DNA of 64,000 bases from NCBI RefSeq assembly GCF_010211765.1, contig NZ_PDWO01000016.1, positions 34,510 to 98,509 on the forward strand, read 5' to 3'. The position numbers were made by a program, and so were the translations under genes. The notes under the pieces are model-generated. The model was not told where the DNA came from. It saw nothing but the letters and a program-made list of their open reading frames with translations, and did no database searches. Below, in pieces: positions 28,480 to 39,900 of the stretch. This DNA comes from Pseudoxanthomonas kaohsiungensis. Its GTDB lineage: Bacteria > Pseudomonadota > Gammaproteobacteria > Xanthomonadales > Xanthomonadaceae. The stretch's first letter is position 1; each line of letters begins with the position of its first letter.

Positions 28480-29162
28480 TCGGCGAGGTCCTGCGGCGAG
28501 ATGTCGTCGACCAGCCGCCCATGGTCGAGCACCAGCACCCGCCGGCGCATGCGTCGCAGCAGCGGCAGGTCATGGCTGACCACCAGCACGCTGGTGCCGC
28601 GGTCGGGCAGGCCGGCGAACAGCTCCATGATCTCCGCCGACAGGGTCGGGTCGAGGTTGCCGGTCGGCTCGTCGGCCACCAGCAGGCGCGGCTCGGCGAT
28701 GATCGCCCGCGCGATCCCCACGCGCTGCTGTTCGCCCGCCGACAGCTGGGTCGGCAATGCCTTCTCGCGGTGGCCCAGGCCCATGCGCTCGAGCACCGAG
28801 CGCACCCGCTTGCCGATGTCCGCGCGGCGGGTGCCGCGCAGGATCAGGGGCAGCGCCACGTTCTCGCCGACGCTGCGGTCGGTGAGCAGCCGGTGGTCCT
28901 GGTAGACCACGCCGACATCGCGGCGGTGCAGCGCGACCTTGCCGCCACGCACGCGCTGCAGGTTGCGCTCGCCGAACACGACCGCACCCTTGCTCGGCCG
29001 TTCGGACAGGTGGATCAGCCGCAGCAGCGTGCTCTTGCCCGCGCCGGAGTGGCCGGTGACGAACAGCATCTCGCCTTCGTCCACGCCGAAACTCACGTCC
29101 ACCAGCGCCTGGTGGCCGCCGGGATAGTGCTTGCTGACGTTCTCGAATCGCAGGACGCTCAT
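28476..29162 (-). CDS. ftsE: Cell division ATP-binding protein FtsE
   Basis: The 228-residue ABC ATPase powers FtsX at the division site. Motifs appear in order: Walker A GHSGAGKST, the Q-loop YQDHRLL, signature LSAGEQQR, Walker B LLVADEPTGNLD and the H-loop VVSHD. Order, length and the following ftsX leave no doubt. ATG 29162 starts the operon ftsE-ftsX-receiver-ung. The 196 bases upstream, towards rhlB, hold no gene and should carry the promoter. Confidence 0.97.
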   Translation of the reverse strand: MSVLRFENVSKHYPGGHQALVDVSFGVDEGEMLFVTGHSGAGKSTLLRLIHLSERPSKGAVVFGERNLQRVRGGKVALHRRDVGVVYQDHRLLTDRSVGENVALPLILRGTRRADIGKRVRSVLERMGLGHREKALPTQLSAGEQQRVGIARAIIAEPRLLVADEPTGNLDPTLSAEIMELFAGLPDRGTSVLVVSHDLPLLRRMRRRVLVLDHGRLVDDISPQDLAE

Positions 29163-29358
29163 GCCGCGATTATGTCGGAGCGCCCTGCCGCGCGCGACAG
29201 GGGCGGCAACCGGCGCCGCTGAGGTCGCCTCCTGCTTCGTCGCGTAGGCCATTCGTGGGCGCCACGACGGTACCGCGGGGGCGTCGCCGGTGCCGACGGC
29301 GACGCGTCGCGGGCAGGCTCGGCCCGTGCGGGCTGGGCTGCCTGCAAGTAGCGGCGGA

Positions 29359-31062
29359 TCAGCCGCCCGGGACCAGCGAACGCAGCTTGCGGCCGATGCG
29401 GCTGAGCAGCGAATCCTTCTTGCCGGACTCGACCGGTGCCTGGCGCAGCGCCGGGACCTGCGACGGCGCGGTGGTCTGCGGATCGGCGGCCGGAGCCGCG
29501 CCGTCCACCGGCTTGCCATGGCGGCGGCGGCGACGCTTGCGCGGCCCGCGTTCGCCTTCGGCTCGCGCTTCGCCCTGGCCGTTGCCGGCCTGCGCCCGCG
29601 GCGGACGCGCAGCGCCCGGTGCGGCCTGCTCCCCGCCGGCCGCGGTGGCAGCCACCGCGGCGCCCGCGACCGCCACGCCGGCGGCCGCCTTCGGCTTGCT
29701 GCGCGGACGGCGCTCGCCCTCGCGGCGCTCGCCGCCGGGCCTGCCGCCACGCGAACGGCCGCCACCACGCCGCTCCTCGTCGGCGGCGCGCTGCTCGCGC
29801 GCCTCGCGGAAGATCTGGCCGATGCTCTCCTCGTCCTCGCCTTCGCCCTCGCCGGCCTCCGGCTTCGGGCGTTCCGGGCGCGGCAGCGGGGTCAGCAGCT
29901 CGGCGGTGACCGGCTCGGACGGGATCTTCTGCTCGATGTAGGCCTCGATGTCCGGCAGGCCCATGGCGTAGCGCTCGCAGGCGAAGCTGATCGCGTCGCC
30001 CTCGGCGCCCAGGCGCGCGGTGCGGCCGATGCGGTGCACGTAGTCTTCCGCGTCGAACGGCAGGTCGTAGTTGTAGACGTGCGAGACGCCGTCGATGTGC
30101 AGGCCGCGCGCGGCCACGTCGGTGGCGACCAGGATTTCGAGCTGGCCCTTCTGGAAGCGGTTGAGCAGGCTCTCGCGCTTCTTCTGCGGCACGTCGCCGG
30201 AGAGCACGCCGACGCGGTAGCCGGCCCGCTCCAGCGCCCGGGCGACGCGTTCGACGAACGCCTTGGTGTTGACGAAGACCATGGTCCGCGCGCCCTCGCT
30301 GCGCGACAGCAGGCCGATCAGCAGCGGCAGCTTCTCCTCGTCGGAGGGGTAGTACAGCTTCTGGCGCACGCGCGCGGCGGTGATCGACTCGGTCTCGACG
30401 ACCAGCTTCTCCGGCTCGTTCATGTGCTCGTAGGCCAGCTCGAGCACGCGGTGGCTCAGGGTGGCCGAGAACAGCAGGGTCTGGCGCTCGGTGCGCACCG
30501 GCATGCGCCGCAGCAGGAAGCGGATGTCCTTGATGAAGCCCAGGTCGAACATGCGGTCGGCTTCGTCCAGCACGCAGATCTCGCAGGCGTGCAGCGACAC
30601 CACCTTGTGCTGCTTGACGTAGTCGATCAGCCGGCCCGGGGTGGCGATGATCACGTCCACGCCCTTCTGCAGCAGCTCGCGCTGCTTGTCGTAGTCGACT
30701 CCGCCGTACACCAGGGCGAAGCGCAGGCCGAGCTGGCTGCCGAACTTGACCGCGTCCTTGTGGATCTGGATCGCCAGTTCGCGGGTGGGCGCCAGGATCA
30801 GCGCGCGCGGGTCCTCGGGCTTGCGCTCGGCCAGCGCCGGGCGGGTCAGCAGCCGGTTCATCACCGCCACCAGGAACGCCAGGGTCTTGCCGGTGCCGGT
30901 CTGCGCCTGGCCGGCGACGTCGCGCCCGGGCAACGCGACCGGCAGGGTCAGCGCCTGGATCGGCGTGCAGCGGGAGAAGCCCGCCTCTTCCAGTCCCGCA
31001 AGCAGCGACGGGTGCAGGTCGAACGAGGAAAAAGTCACATCGGTCAGCGGTTTGTCGCTCAT
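29359..31062 (-). CDS. rhlB: ATP-dependent RNA helicase RhlB
   Basis: The 567-residue DEAD-box helicase unwinds mRNA and acts with the degradosome in E. coli. Motifs are complete: [21 protein letters not shown] (Q motif), [32 protein letters not shown], and [10 protein letters not shown] with [10 protein letters not shown]. From about residue 410 the tail is a long Arg/Gly/Ala-rich, low-complexity extension and a short basic C-terminus. The N-terminus ([18 protein letters not shown]) aligns by eye with E. coli RhlB, so ATG 31062 is preferred over 31065. Divergent from trxA, as in E. coli. Confidence 0.96.
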   Translation of the reverse strand: MSDKPLTDVTFSSFDLHPSLLAGLEEAGFSRCTPIQALTLPVALPGRDVAGQAQTGTGKTLAFLVAVMNRLLTRPALAERKPEDPRALILAPTRELAIQIHKDAVKFGSQLGLRFALVYGGVDYDKQRELLQKGVDVIIATPGRLIDYVKQHKVVSLHACEICVLDEADRMFDLGFIKDIRFLLRRMPVRTERQTLLFSATLSHRVLELAYEHMNEPEKLVVETESITAARVRQKLYYPSDEEKLPLLIGLLSRSEGARTMVFVNTKAFVERVARALERAGYRVGVLSGDVPQKKRESLLNRFQKGQLEILVATDVAARGLHIDGVSHVYNYDLPFDAEDYVHRIGRTARLGAEGDAISFACERYAMGLPDIEAYIEQKIPSEPVTAELLTPLPRPERPKPEAGEGEGEDEESIGQIFREAREQRAADEERRGGGRSRGGRPGGERREGERRPRSKPKAAAGVAVAGAAVAATAAGGEQAAPGAARPPRAQAGNGQGEARAEGERGPRKRRRRRHGKPVDGAAPAADPQTTAPSQVPALRQAPVESGKKDSLLSRIGRKLRSLVPGG

Positions 31063-31270
31063 CATCCAGTCTTCATATGGCCCGGCGCAGCGTGGTGCGG
31101 CAGGCGGCCTTGCATAGGGTTCCGGCGCGCCGCACACTGCGGGCCGTCGTCGGATCGCGCGGCCGTCGGGGGGACGGTAGCCCCTTGACTTCTCCGCGAA
31201 ACGCCCCAGTTTACCCCAAAGGCAACGCCAGGCTCGGCCGGGCGGTGCCGGCAATCCACGGAGACAACAA

Positions 31271-31597
31271 GTGAACGACAAGGTGATGCACATCGGCGAT
31301 GCCGATTTCGACAGCGCCGTGCTGCAGTCCCAGGAACCGGTCCTGGTCGATTTCTGGGCCGAATGGTGTGGTCCCTGCAAGATGATCTCGCCGATCGTCG
31401 ACGAGCTGGCCGAGACTTACGACGGCCGCATGAAGGTGGCCAAGGTCAACATCGACCAGAACCGCGCCACCGCGATCAAGTACCACGTGCGCTCGATCCC
31501 GATGCTGCTGCTGTTCAAGGACGGCCAGATCCAGGCCACCCAGGTCGGTGCGGTCGGCAAGGGCCAGCTGACCCAGATGATCGACAAGACCCTCTGA
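31271..31597 (+). CDS. trxA: Thioredoxin 1
   Basis: The 108-residue thioredoxin has the active site [10 protein letters not shown], the cis-proline RSIPMLLLF and the conserved GAVGKGQL. It reduces protein disulfides in the cytoplasm using thioredoxin reductase. The start is GTG 31271. The rhlB-trxA-rho order matches enterobacteria. The 200-base gap to rhlB is the divergent promoter region. Confidence 0.98.
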   Translation: MNDKVMHIGDADFDSAVLQSQEPVLVDFWAEWCGPCKMISPIVDELAETYDGRMKVAKVNIDQNRATAIKYHVRSIPMLLLFKDGQIQATQVGAVGKGQLTQMIDKTL

Positions 31598-31809
31598 AGC
31601 CCCCGCGGGACGGCCGGCGAGGCCGTCCTGCCTGTGCCTGAACCGCCGTGGCGGCGCCCTTGCCGCCCCCCGGGGCCCGGTGTTAGTGTCGCCTAGACCG
31701 ACCGCAGATCCGCGGCCGCGTCCCGTCCGGGCCGACCCGGACCACCCATCCCACCAGGATCCAAACGCCCGTACAGGGCGCTCGCACCTACCAGCGAGGA
31801 ATCGCACTC

Positions 31810-33501
31810 TTGTCCGAGAACACCCTGCCTGAAGCGCCCGGGAGCGACGACGCACCCGCCGAGAAGCGTGCGCGCAAGCGCGTAGCCAAGCCGGCCGATG
31901 CCGCCAGCGAGGCGGCCAGCCCGCCGCCGGCCGCTGCTGCGGCGCCGCCTCCGCCGCCCCCCCAGGCCCCGCCCCCGCCGTCCGGCGGCGACACCCCTTC
32001 CGCATCCGCTTCGGCCGACAACGCCGGTGGCCCCGGTCAATCGCAGGGCGGCGATGGTGGCCAGGGCGACCAGCGCGAAGGCGGCGGCCGCAACAACCGC
32101 CGCGAACGCTTCCGCAACCGCCGCGACCGCGAGCGCAACCGCGGCTTCCGCGACGACGGCGGCATGCAGGACGACAACGGCAGCAACCAGATGCAGCACC
32201 CGCCGCGCCCGCACCCGAGCGTGCCGGAGGGCTTCCCGCAGTACTCGCTGGGCGACCTGAAGCGGATGCCGGCGCACAAGCTGCTGGAGATCGCCGAGCA
32301 GCTGCAGATCCACGAGGGCGTGGCCCGCGCCCGCAAGCAGGACGTGATCTTCGCCCTGCTCAAGGTCCTCACCCGCCACGGCGAGGGCGTGGCCGCCGAC
32401 GGCGTGCTGGAGATCCTGCCCGACGGCTTCGGCTTCCTGCGCGCGGCCGAGGCCAGCTACCTGGCCGGCCCGGACGACACCTACATCTCGCCCAGCCAGA
32501 TCCGCCGCTTCAACCTGCGCACCGGCGACCACCTGTCCGGCCGCATCCGCTGGCCGAAGGACGGCGAGCGCTACTTCGCCCTGGCCGTGGTCGACACGAT
32601 CAACGGCGAGCCGCTGGAAGCGTCGAAGAACAAGGTCCTGTTCGAGAACCTCACCCCGCTGTTCCCGCGCCGGCGCTTCCGCCTGGAACGCGGCGACGGC
32701 TCGACCGAGGACATCACCGGCCGCATCCTCGACCTGATGGCGCCGCAGGGCAAGGGCCAGCGCGCGCTGATCGTCTCCCAGCCCAAGGCGGGCAAGACGA
32801 TGATGATGCAGCAGGTCGCCACCGCGATCACGACCAACCACCCGGACGTGCACCTGATCGTGCTGCTGATCGACGAGCGCCCGGAAGAAGTGACCGAAAT
32901 GCAGCGCACCGTGCGCGGCGAAGTCATCTCCTCGACCTTCGACGAACCGGCCGCGCGCCATGTGCAGGTCGCCGAGATGGTGATCGAGCGGGCCAAGCGC
33001 CTGGTCGAGCACAAGAAGGACGTGGTGATCCTGCTGGACTCGATCACCCGCCTGGCGCGCGCCTACAACAACGTGGTGCCGTCCTCGGGCAAGGTCCTGA
33101 CCGGCGGCGTGGACGCCAACGCCCTGCACCGCCCGAAGCGGTTCTTCGGCGCGGCGCGCAACGTCGAGGAAGGCGGCTCGCTGACCATCATTGCCACCGC
33201 CCTGATCGACACCGGCAGCAAGATGGACGAGGTGATCTACGAGGAGTTCAAGGGCACCGGCAACTCCGAAGTGCACCTGTCGCGCCGCATCGCCGAGAAG
33301 CGCGTGTTCCCAGCCATCGACATCAACCGCTCGGGCACCCGCCGCGAGGACCTGCTGATCGAGCCGGAACTGCTGCAGAAGATCTGGATCCTGCGCAAGC
33401 TGCTGCACCCGATGGACGAGATCGGCGCGATGGAGTTCATGCTCGACAAGATGAAGAACACCAAGTCCAACGACGAGTTCTTCAGCTCGATGAAGCGCTG
33501 A
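31810..33501 (+). CDS. rho: Transcription termination factor Rho with long low-complexity N-terminal extension
   Basis: The 563-residue hexameric RNA helicase ends transcription of unprotected mRNA. The core is standard: Rho_N ([19 protein letters not shown]), the RNA-binding [14 protein letters not shown], Walker A PKAGKT (about residue 327), Walker [17 protein letters not shown] and the R-loop [18 protein letters not shown]. Ahead of it lies about 130 residues of Ala/Pro-rich and then Gly/Asn/Arg-rich sequence absent from E. coli Rho. The start is TTG 31810 behind an AGGA site; no ATG suits. Confidence 0.97.
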   Translation: MSENTLPEAPGSDDAPAEKRARKRVAKPADAASEAASPPPAAAAAPPPPPPQAPPPPSGGDTPSASASADNAGGPGQSQGGDGGQGDQREGGGRNNRRERFRNRRDRERNRGFRDDGGMQDDNGSNQMQHPPRPHPSVPEGFPQYSLGDLKRMPAHKLLEIAEQLQIHEGVARARKQDVIFALLKVLTRHGEGVAADGVLEILPDGFGFLRAAEASYLAGPDDTYISPSQIRRFNLRTGDHLSGRIRWPKDGERYFALAVVDTINGEPLEASKNKVLFENLTPLFPRRRFRLERGDGSTEDITGRILDLMAPQGKGQRALIVSQPKAGKTMMMQQVATAITTNHPDVHLIVLLIDERPEEVTEMQRTVRGEVISSTFDEPAARHVQVAEMVIERAKRLVEHKKDVVILLDSITRLARAYNNVVPSSGKVLTGGVDANALHRPKRFFGAARNVEEGGSLTIIATALIDTGSKMDEVIYEEFKGTGNSEVHLSRRIAEKRVFPAIDINRSGTRREDLLIEPELLQKIWILRKLLHPMDEIGAMEFMLDKMKNTKSNDEFFSSMKR

Positions 33502-33522
33502 TCTCCAGCGCCGCATCGGTGA

Positions 33523-33551
33523 CGAAAAGCCCCGCATCGCGGGGCTTTTCG
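33523..33551 (+). terminator. Intrinsic terminator after rho
   Basis: A perfect 12-bp stem (CGAAAAGCCCCG with CGGGGCTTTTCG) and five-base loop follow the rho stop by about 20 bases. The A and T runs lie in the stem, so it can work in both directions. Confidence 0.9.
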
Positions 33552-33690
33552 TTGTTCGACCGGCCGGTCATCCCCGCCGTCCGGATTTTGCGGCTCGCGT
33601 CACGCACCGCCGGCCTTCCCCGATCTCGCGGGCGGACGGCCCGGCATGCGATCCTCGCACCCTGACCGACCTCGTCTCCAGGAGAGACAC

Positions 33691-33825
33691 ATGAAGCGTT
33701 CCGTTGCCCTGTTGCTGCTCGCCACGTTCTCGCTCGCCACGCTCTGCGCGTGCAACACCATGGAAGGACTGGGCAAGGACGTGCAGAAGCTCGGCGAGAA
33801 GGTCGAGCAGAAGGCCAGCAACTGA
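33691..33825 (+). CDS. Entericidin A/B family lipoprotein
   Basis: This 44-residue peptide starts at ATG 33691 behind a CAGGAGAG ribosome site. It has a hydrophobic signal (MKRSVALLLLATFSLATLCAC) ending in a lipobox cysteine, then the entericidin-type NTMEGLGKDVQKLGEKVEQKA. In E. coli the entericidins are a toxin/antidote pair of small membrane lipoproteins produced under stress; in xanthomonads single copies are widespread and their role is unclear. It stands alone between the rho terminator and the regulator at 33965. Confidence 0.9.
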   Translation: MKRSVALLLLATFSLATLCACNTMEGLGKDVQKLGEKVEQKASN

Positions 33826-33964
33826 AGGCCGGTTCCGCCCGGTCGCGTGCAGCGAAGGCCGGTCCTGCCGGCCTTCGCCTTCTCCCGGCCCGCCGCATGC
33901 GCCGCGCTGGCTCCTGCGACCGGCGCTGGGCGGCGTGGCCAGGCGCGACCCGCCCGCCTGCCGC

Positions 33965-35965
33965 TCACCGGCACTGGAAATCGTCTTCGCCCACCGGCGC
34001 GCAGCCGTCGCCCCACTTTCCGGTCTGGCGCCAGTAGTCGACCACCCCGGTTTCCACCAGCAGCCGCTTGAACTCCGGGTGCGCGCGCACCTTCGAGTAC
34101 GGCGCGTTCCAGAGCGCGACGTACGGCGGCGGGGCCATCGCCCCGCGGTCGAACCCCTCCCAGCCCGACAGGTCCCTGCGCATCGCGGCCACGGCCAGGT
34201 CGGCATCGCCCAGCGCATCGGCCAGGTTGGTCCACACGTAGGCCGCGCCAGTACCACCGCCATAGGCATCGTCCACCAGCGCCCGGCGCACCAGGGCGAG
34301 CATCGCCCCGCGATCGTCCAGCACTGTGCCCAGCTCGTGGAAGAACGGGGTGTCGAATTCCCGGCCCTGCCGCAGCAGCCGGGCATGCAGTTCGCGCAGT
34401 TCCTCCGGCGCGGCGGCGCGCCTGCCCGCCAGCTGGCGGAAGAACGCCAGGTAGTCCGGCGACAGCTGGCTCCCGTCCAGCACGCGGGCGCGCCGGTACT
34501 CGGCCTCGGCATCGTCGAAGCGACGCGCCGCGGTGTAGTCGTACTGCAGGTCGCGCGAGAGGTACAACGCCATGGGCTCGAACGCGCGCACCCGTTCCAC
34601 CAGGGCGGTGGCCTCCTCGAGGTGGCCCATCGCGTAGATCATGAAGGCGTAGTCCCAGACCCGCTCCTTGGTCGGCGGCCCGGAATCCACCACCTGTCGC
34701 GCCAGGTCGATCGCCCCGGCCCGGTCGCCCCCGCGCCACATCATGTCGGCGCGGATCAGCCTGCCGACCCAGCTGTCCGGCGCGACCCGCGCGATCTCCG
34801 CGCGCACCTGCCGCGCCTCGGCGCGCAATGGCCCGCCAGCCACCGCGCCCAGCTCCCGCGCCACCGAGTCCAGCGAGCGCGCGAGCAGGTCGCGGCAGAG
34901 CACGCATTGCGGGTCCAGCGCCACCATCTCGCGCGCCAGCTGCAGGCGCTCGCGGTCGTGCTCGAGATCCAGCTGTCCACGCATGACGATGCTGCGCCAG
35001 CGCAACAGCCGGTCGTATGCATCGACGCTGGTGGTGCCGCCCTGTTCGCGGTTGAACCGGGCCACGTCCAGCTTCACGCTCAAGGCCTGCGCCACGTCGC
35101 GCGCGATCTCTTCCTGCACGGCGAAGACGTCGCGCAGTTCGCGCGCGTAGGTCTTCGACCACAGGTGGGTGCCGTCGTCGGCACGGACCAGCTGGGCGGT
35201 GACCCGGAGCTGGTCGCGGTCGCGGCGCACGCTGCCTGCCAGCAGGTGGTCGACGCCGAGCTGGCGGCCGATCGAGCGCAGGTCCTCGTTCCGGCCCCTG
35301 AACGAGAAGCTCGACGTGCGCCCCACCACGCGCAGCGACTGCGACTGGGCGAGCTGGTTGAGGATGTCCTCGGCCAGGCCGTCGGCGAGGTATTCCTGGT
35401 CGCGGGCCCGGGACAGGTCGGCGAACGGCAGCACCGCCAGCGACGGCGCAGCGGCCCCCGCCGCCGCGCCGGCCGGCGGCGGCGGACCGGGCCGCGCGCC
35501 CTCCACCAGCAGCCATGCGCCGCCGGCCACCGCCAGCAGCCCGGCGATCGCGGCGGCGACCGGCCAGGCCTTTCGTCGCCGTGGCGGTGGCAGGTCCGCG
35601 GCGGTCGCGGCGGTCACGTCGGGCACCGCCGTTCCAGCCACCGGCGCGGGCGCCGGCAGGTCGAAGCGGTAGCCTACGCCGTACACCGTATGCAGCACGC
35701 GCGCGTGCTGCGCGTCCTCGCCCAGCGCCTGTCGCAACAGGCTCATGATCCGGTTCAGCACGCTCTGGGTGACATGCCGGTGGCCCCAGACCGCGTCGAG
35801 GATCTCGTCGCGGGTGAAGACCCGGCCGGGCGAGGCGGCCAGCAATGCGAGCACGGCGAACGCCTTCGGCTCCAACGCCTGCTCGCAGCCTCCACGCGAG
35901 AGCCGCCGGCCGTCGAAGTCGATGACCACGTCGTCGAAGACAAGGGGGCCTTGGGCTGGCGGCAT
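33965..35965 (-). CDS. CadC-like membrane transcriptional regulator (winged helix, TM, TolB-like, TPR)
   Basis: From ATG 35965 this is 666 residues. An OmpR/PhoB-type winged helix fills about residues 5-100 (ALEPKAFAVLALLAASPGRVFTRDEILDAVWG and YGVGYRFD). A single membrane helix (WPVAAAIAGLLAVAGGAWLLV, about 130-152) follows, then a TolB-N-like domain (SLAVLPFADLS, EYLADGLAEDILNQLA, GVDHLLAGSVRR) and helical TPR-like repeats to the end. Such proteins bind DNA from the membrane in response to periplasmic signals. Targets are unknown. It is divergent from the KefC-like remnant. Confidence 0.9.
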   Translation of the reverse strand: MPPAQGPLVFDDVVIDFDGRRLSRGGCEQALEPKAFAVLALLAASPGRVFTRDEILDAVWGHRHVTQSVLNRIMSLLRQALGEDAQHARVLHTVYGVGYRFDLPAPAPVAGTAVPDVTAATAADLPPPRRRKAWPVAAAIAGLLAVAGGAWLLVEGARPGPPPPAGAAAGAAAPSLAVLPFADLSRARDQEYLADGLAEDILNQLAQSQSLRVVGRTSSFSFRGRNEDLRSIGRQLGVDHLLAGSVRRDRDQLRVTAQLVRADDGTHLWSKTYARELRDVFAVQEEIARDVAQALSVKLDVARFNREQGGTTSVDAYDRLLRWRSIVMRGQLDLEHDRERLQLAREMVALDPQCVLCRDLLARSLDSVARELGAVAGGPLRAEARQVRAEIARVAPDSWVGRLIRADMMWRGGDRAGAIDLARQVVDSGPPTKERVWDYAFMIYAMGHLEEATALVERVRAFEPMALYLSRDLQYDYTAARRFDDAEAEYRRARVLDGSQLSPDYLAFFRQLAGRRAAAPEELRELHARLLRQGREFDTPFFHELGTVLDDRGAMLALVRRALVDDAYGGGTGAAYVWTNLADALGDADLAVAAMRRDLSGWEGFDRGAMAPPPYVALWNAPYSKVRAHPEFKRLLVETGVVDYWRQTGKWGDGCAPVGEDDFQCR

Positions 35966-36132
35966 ACGGTTCCCGGCGGGCGAACCCCGCCCGGCCAAGT
36001 ATAGGCAGCGGTCGTTTCCGGCCTGCCCTGCGGCTTCCTGCGCTTCCCGACGCGCATCCTGCGACGGCCCAAACACTGCCCTAAGGACTGCGGCGCATCG
36101 CGGCAGGAAGGTGGCCCTCCCGGGCGCTGCGG

Positions 36133-36933
36133 GTGGACCTGGTGTCGACGGACAACCACGACCGGCTGGTGGCGATCGTCGGCCTGTCGATGGCGCTGAT
36201 GCCGCTGCTGTTGCTGGCGCTGGACGCGCGCGTGCGCCGCCACGAAGCGCAACATGCACCAGCACCCGCGCACGCGCACGACATCCCGCCCGGCGCGCAG
36301 CTGCAGCCGCAGGTGCTGGTGGCCGGGGTCGGCCGCTTCGGCCAGATCGTGGTACGGCTGCTGGCCGCCCAGCGCATTCCCTACGTGGCCCTGGAAAGCA
36401 GCCCGGAGCAGGTCGAGGACGTGCGCCGCAGCGGGGGCCGGATCTTCTATGGCGACCCCACGCGCTCCGACCTGCTGCGCGCGGCCGGCGCCGAGCACGT
36501 GCGCGTGTTCGTGGTCTGCACCGACGATCCGGACAGCAACCTGCGCGCGGTACGCCTGATCCGCCGCCTCTATCCGCAGGCGAAGATCCTGGCGCGCGCG
36601 CGCAACCGGCAACATGCCTGGCGGCTGATGGACCTGGGCGTGGAGCCGTACCGCGAACTGCTCGGCAGCAGCCTGGAAGTGGGCGAGCGGGTGCTGCGCG
36701 AGCTGGGCATGCCGGCCGATATCGCCGCCGAGCACGTGGGCTGGTTCCGCGAACACGACGAGGCGCTGCTGCGCGAGCAGTACCTGGTCTACGACGACGA
36801 TGCGGCCGTCACCCAGAGCGCGCGCCAGGCACGCACCGACCTGCTGCGGCTGTTCGACGCCGACGAGGATCGCAGCGCCGCCGCGCAGCCGCCGGCGGCG
36901 CCGGAGCCGCCACCGCCGGGCGGCGCCGGCTGA
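36133..36933 (+). pseudogene. C-terminal remnant of a KefC-type K+/H+ antiporter (last helix plus RCK/TrkA-N domain)
   Basis: The 266-residue open frame starts with HDRLVAIVGLSMALMPLLLLALDARV, which is the last membrane helix of KefB/KefC-type antiporters. A complete Rossmann-fold RCK domain follows (LVAGVGRFGQIVVRLL, YGDPTRSDLLRAAGAEH, ARARNRQHAWRLMDLGV) and then the usual helical tail. The roughly 350-residue transport domain is missing, and only about 170 bases separate it from the regulator gene. The frame is intact, so it may still be expressed as a regulatory subunit, but truncation by deletion is the simpler reading. The nominal GTG start has no well-spaced ribosome site. Confidence 0.6.
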
Positions 36934-36939
36934 CCGGGC

Positions 36940-39900
36940 TCAGCCGTGCGGTTCGCGCAGGAAGCGGGCCATCGACACGCCGGTCTGGGCGGGGGCGAAC
37001 TCGGCGGCGACGTCGACGAAGCCGCGCATCACCGCGATCTCGCGGGGGCTGCGGTTGAGCGTGTCGCGCAGGTCCGGGTCGGCGCCGGCACGCAGCAGGC
37101 GCTGGACCACCGCGCCCAGGCCATGCAGCGCAGCCAGGTGCAGCGGGCCGAAGCCGCGTGGATCCTGCACTTCCAGCGACACGCCCTCCTCGAGCAGCCG
37201 CTCCAGGCCGGCCAGGACCACCGGCTCGTCGCAGGCGCTGCCCGGCTCGGCGCGCGCGCCGAGCAGCAGCAGCAGCGGCGTCACGCCACCGGCGGCAGGC
37301 ATGTCGGCCTCGGCGCCGGCCAGCAGCAGGGTGTCGAACAGGGCCAGCAGGCGGGTGCGGTCGCGGCCGGTGAAGCCATAGAGCGCAGCGCAGTGCAGCG
37401 GCGCCAGTCCCTGGCTGTCGCCGGCATCGATGTCGGCGCCGGCGGTCAGCAGCCGCGCGGCGATGTCGGGCATGCCCAGCGCGCAGGCCAGCATCAGCAC
37501 GGTGACGCCACCGGGCAGGCGGTGCTCGAGATCGGCGCCGGCGTCGAGCAGCGCGTTGACGATCGCGGTCTGGCGCATGCTCACCGCGGCCGACAGCGGG
37601 GTCGCGCCGCTGTGCGCGGCGTGCTGCGGATCGGCACCGCGCGCCAGCAGCAGGTCGACCGCGGCAGCATGGCCGCCGCCGGCCGCACGCAGCAGGCCGG
37701 TGCAGCCCTGCGCATCGACCGCATCGACCGGGAATCCCAGCTCGAGCAGGCGGCGTACCGCGTCGGCATCGCCGGCCATGGCCGCCGAAACGACATCGCC
37801 CGGTCGCAGCGGTCGGCGCGGCAGCGGCCACACGCGCCAGTCCAGCCAGTCGGCGAGGTCGCGGCGGCCACTGGCCAGGGCCACGCCCAGCGGCGTCTGA
37901 CCGTCGGCGGCGCGCGCATCCGGCGAGGCGCCCTGCGCGACCAGCCGGCGCAGCGCCGACTCGCGACCCAGCGCGGCGGCCAAGTGCAGGGCGGTCATGC
38001 CGTGGCCGTCCCGGGTCTCGCGGTCGACGCCCGCGTCCAGCAGCGCATCCAGCAGGCGCAGCCAGCCCAGGCGTACCGCCAGAGACAGCGCCGGGTCGCC
38101 GGCGGGAGACGGCGCGAACGGATCGGCGCCCTGCAGGAACAGGTCCAGTGCCAGCTGCTCGTTGCCGCGCCCGGCCTGGTCGCGCTGCACGCAGGCGGCG
38201 AGGAACCGGGCCAGGCCACCGCCGCCCGCCGGCGACGCGCCCTGGCCGAGCAGGACGTGGATCGCCGCGGCGGCGTCGCCGCCATGGTCGAGCAAGGCGG
38301 TCAGCGCGGTTTCGCCCGCGGCCATCGCTTCCGGGTCGGCGCCATGGGCCAGCAGCCAGGCCACGGCCGGCGCATGCGCGCGCAACGCGGGATCGTGCAG
38401 CAGGCTGCCCAGTTCGGACGGCGCGCACAGCCGTGCCAGCGAAGCCAGGCCTTCCAGCCGTCCGGCCTGCAGGCCATCGCGCAGCAGCGCCAGCGGCGGG
38501 CGCTCCTCGACCGGCTGGTCGGCGGCCGCGTCGGCCACCGCCGCCGGCAGCGGGTATGCCGGATCGAGCGCGGCGACGATCGACCAGCGCCCGGCCTCGG
38601 CAGCGACGTCGACCGCGCGGCGGCCGGTGCTGTCGGCCTGCGCCGGATCCACGCCCAGCTCGAGCAGGCGACGCACCAGCGCCAGCGAGGCCTGTTCGGC
38701 GCCGGCCGCCAGCACCAGCGCGTTGCGGCCTTCGCCGTCGATGGCGCCGACGTCGATGCGCTGCGCGGCCAGGTGCTCGATCACGCCACCGCGCAGGGCG
38801 CGGGCGGCCTCCAGCCAGGGGGTGCGGCCGCCGGCGTCGCGCGCCTGCGGGTCGGCGCCCGCGGCCAGCAGCGCGGCGACGATGTCGGCATGGCCGGCCA
38901 GAGCCGCCTCGTGCAGGGCGGTACGCGCGCCGCGGCCGGGGGTGCCCACCCGCGCCTTGAACTTCAGCAGCAGCTGCACGCCGGCCGGATCGTCCTCCTC
39001 GCTGGCCGCGGCGGCCAGCAGCGCCGGCTGGCCGTCCGCCGGCTCGGGGCGCGCGCCGCGTTCGAGCAGGAACTTGGCCAGCCGCCAGTTGCCGCTCGCG
39101 CAGGCCACGCCCAGCGGCGAGAAGCCGTCGTGGTTCAGCGCATCGACGTCGGCGGCGGCGTCGCGCAGCAGCGCGGCCACCCCCGGGTCGGTGCTGCGCG
39201 CGGCGTGGTGCAGGGGAGTGTTGCCGTCGGCATCGGTGGCGCGCGGGTCGGCACCGTTGGCGAGCAGGGTCATCACCGCTTCCGGCCGGCCGTGCCAGCT
39301 GTCACGGGTCGCCGCCAGCAGCGGGGACGTGCCGCCCCCGCCATTGAGGTCGACGCCGCGCGCGATCAGCGCGCGCAGCAGGCGCAGGTCCGGCAGCACC
39401 GCGGCCAGGGCGGCCAGGCAACGCTGGTCGCGGTCGCCCGGCGGTGGCGGCGCATGCGCGTCGGCGCCGGCATCCAGCAACTGCAGGGCACGGTCGACGC
39501 GGCCGCCTCGCGCGGCCGCGTACAGCGCGCCGGCCAGGTCGCCGGCGTCGGGCACCGGTTCGGCCGGGGATTCCGCCGATCCGGGCGAGGCGGCGGCGAG
39601 GAATTCCAGCGGACCGGCGACCGCCTGCGGTCGCGGCGCCCGCTGCACCCACAGGTGCAGCAACGGTTGCGCCAGCGCAAGCGCCGCCGCCAGGCCCCAG
39701 CGTGCCGGCGAAGGGACCAGGCCGGGCCAGCCCAGCAGCAGCAGCCCGGCCAGGATCGCGGCCACGGCGGCGGCCACGCCCAGCCCCGACCAGCTGCCGC
39801 TGTCCTGCTGCGGCAAGCGGCGCCATGCGGCGGCCAGCAGGCCGTCTTCGCGTTCCAGCGCCTGCCACACCGGCCAGGTCCGCCACAGCGCGAGCAGCAC

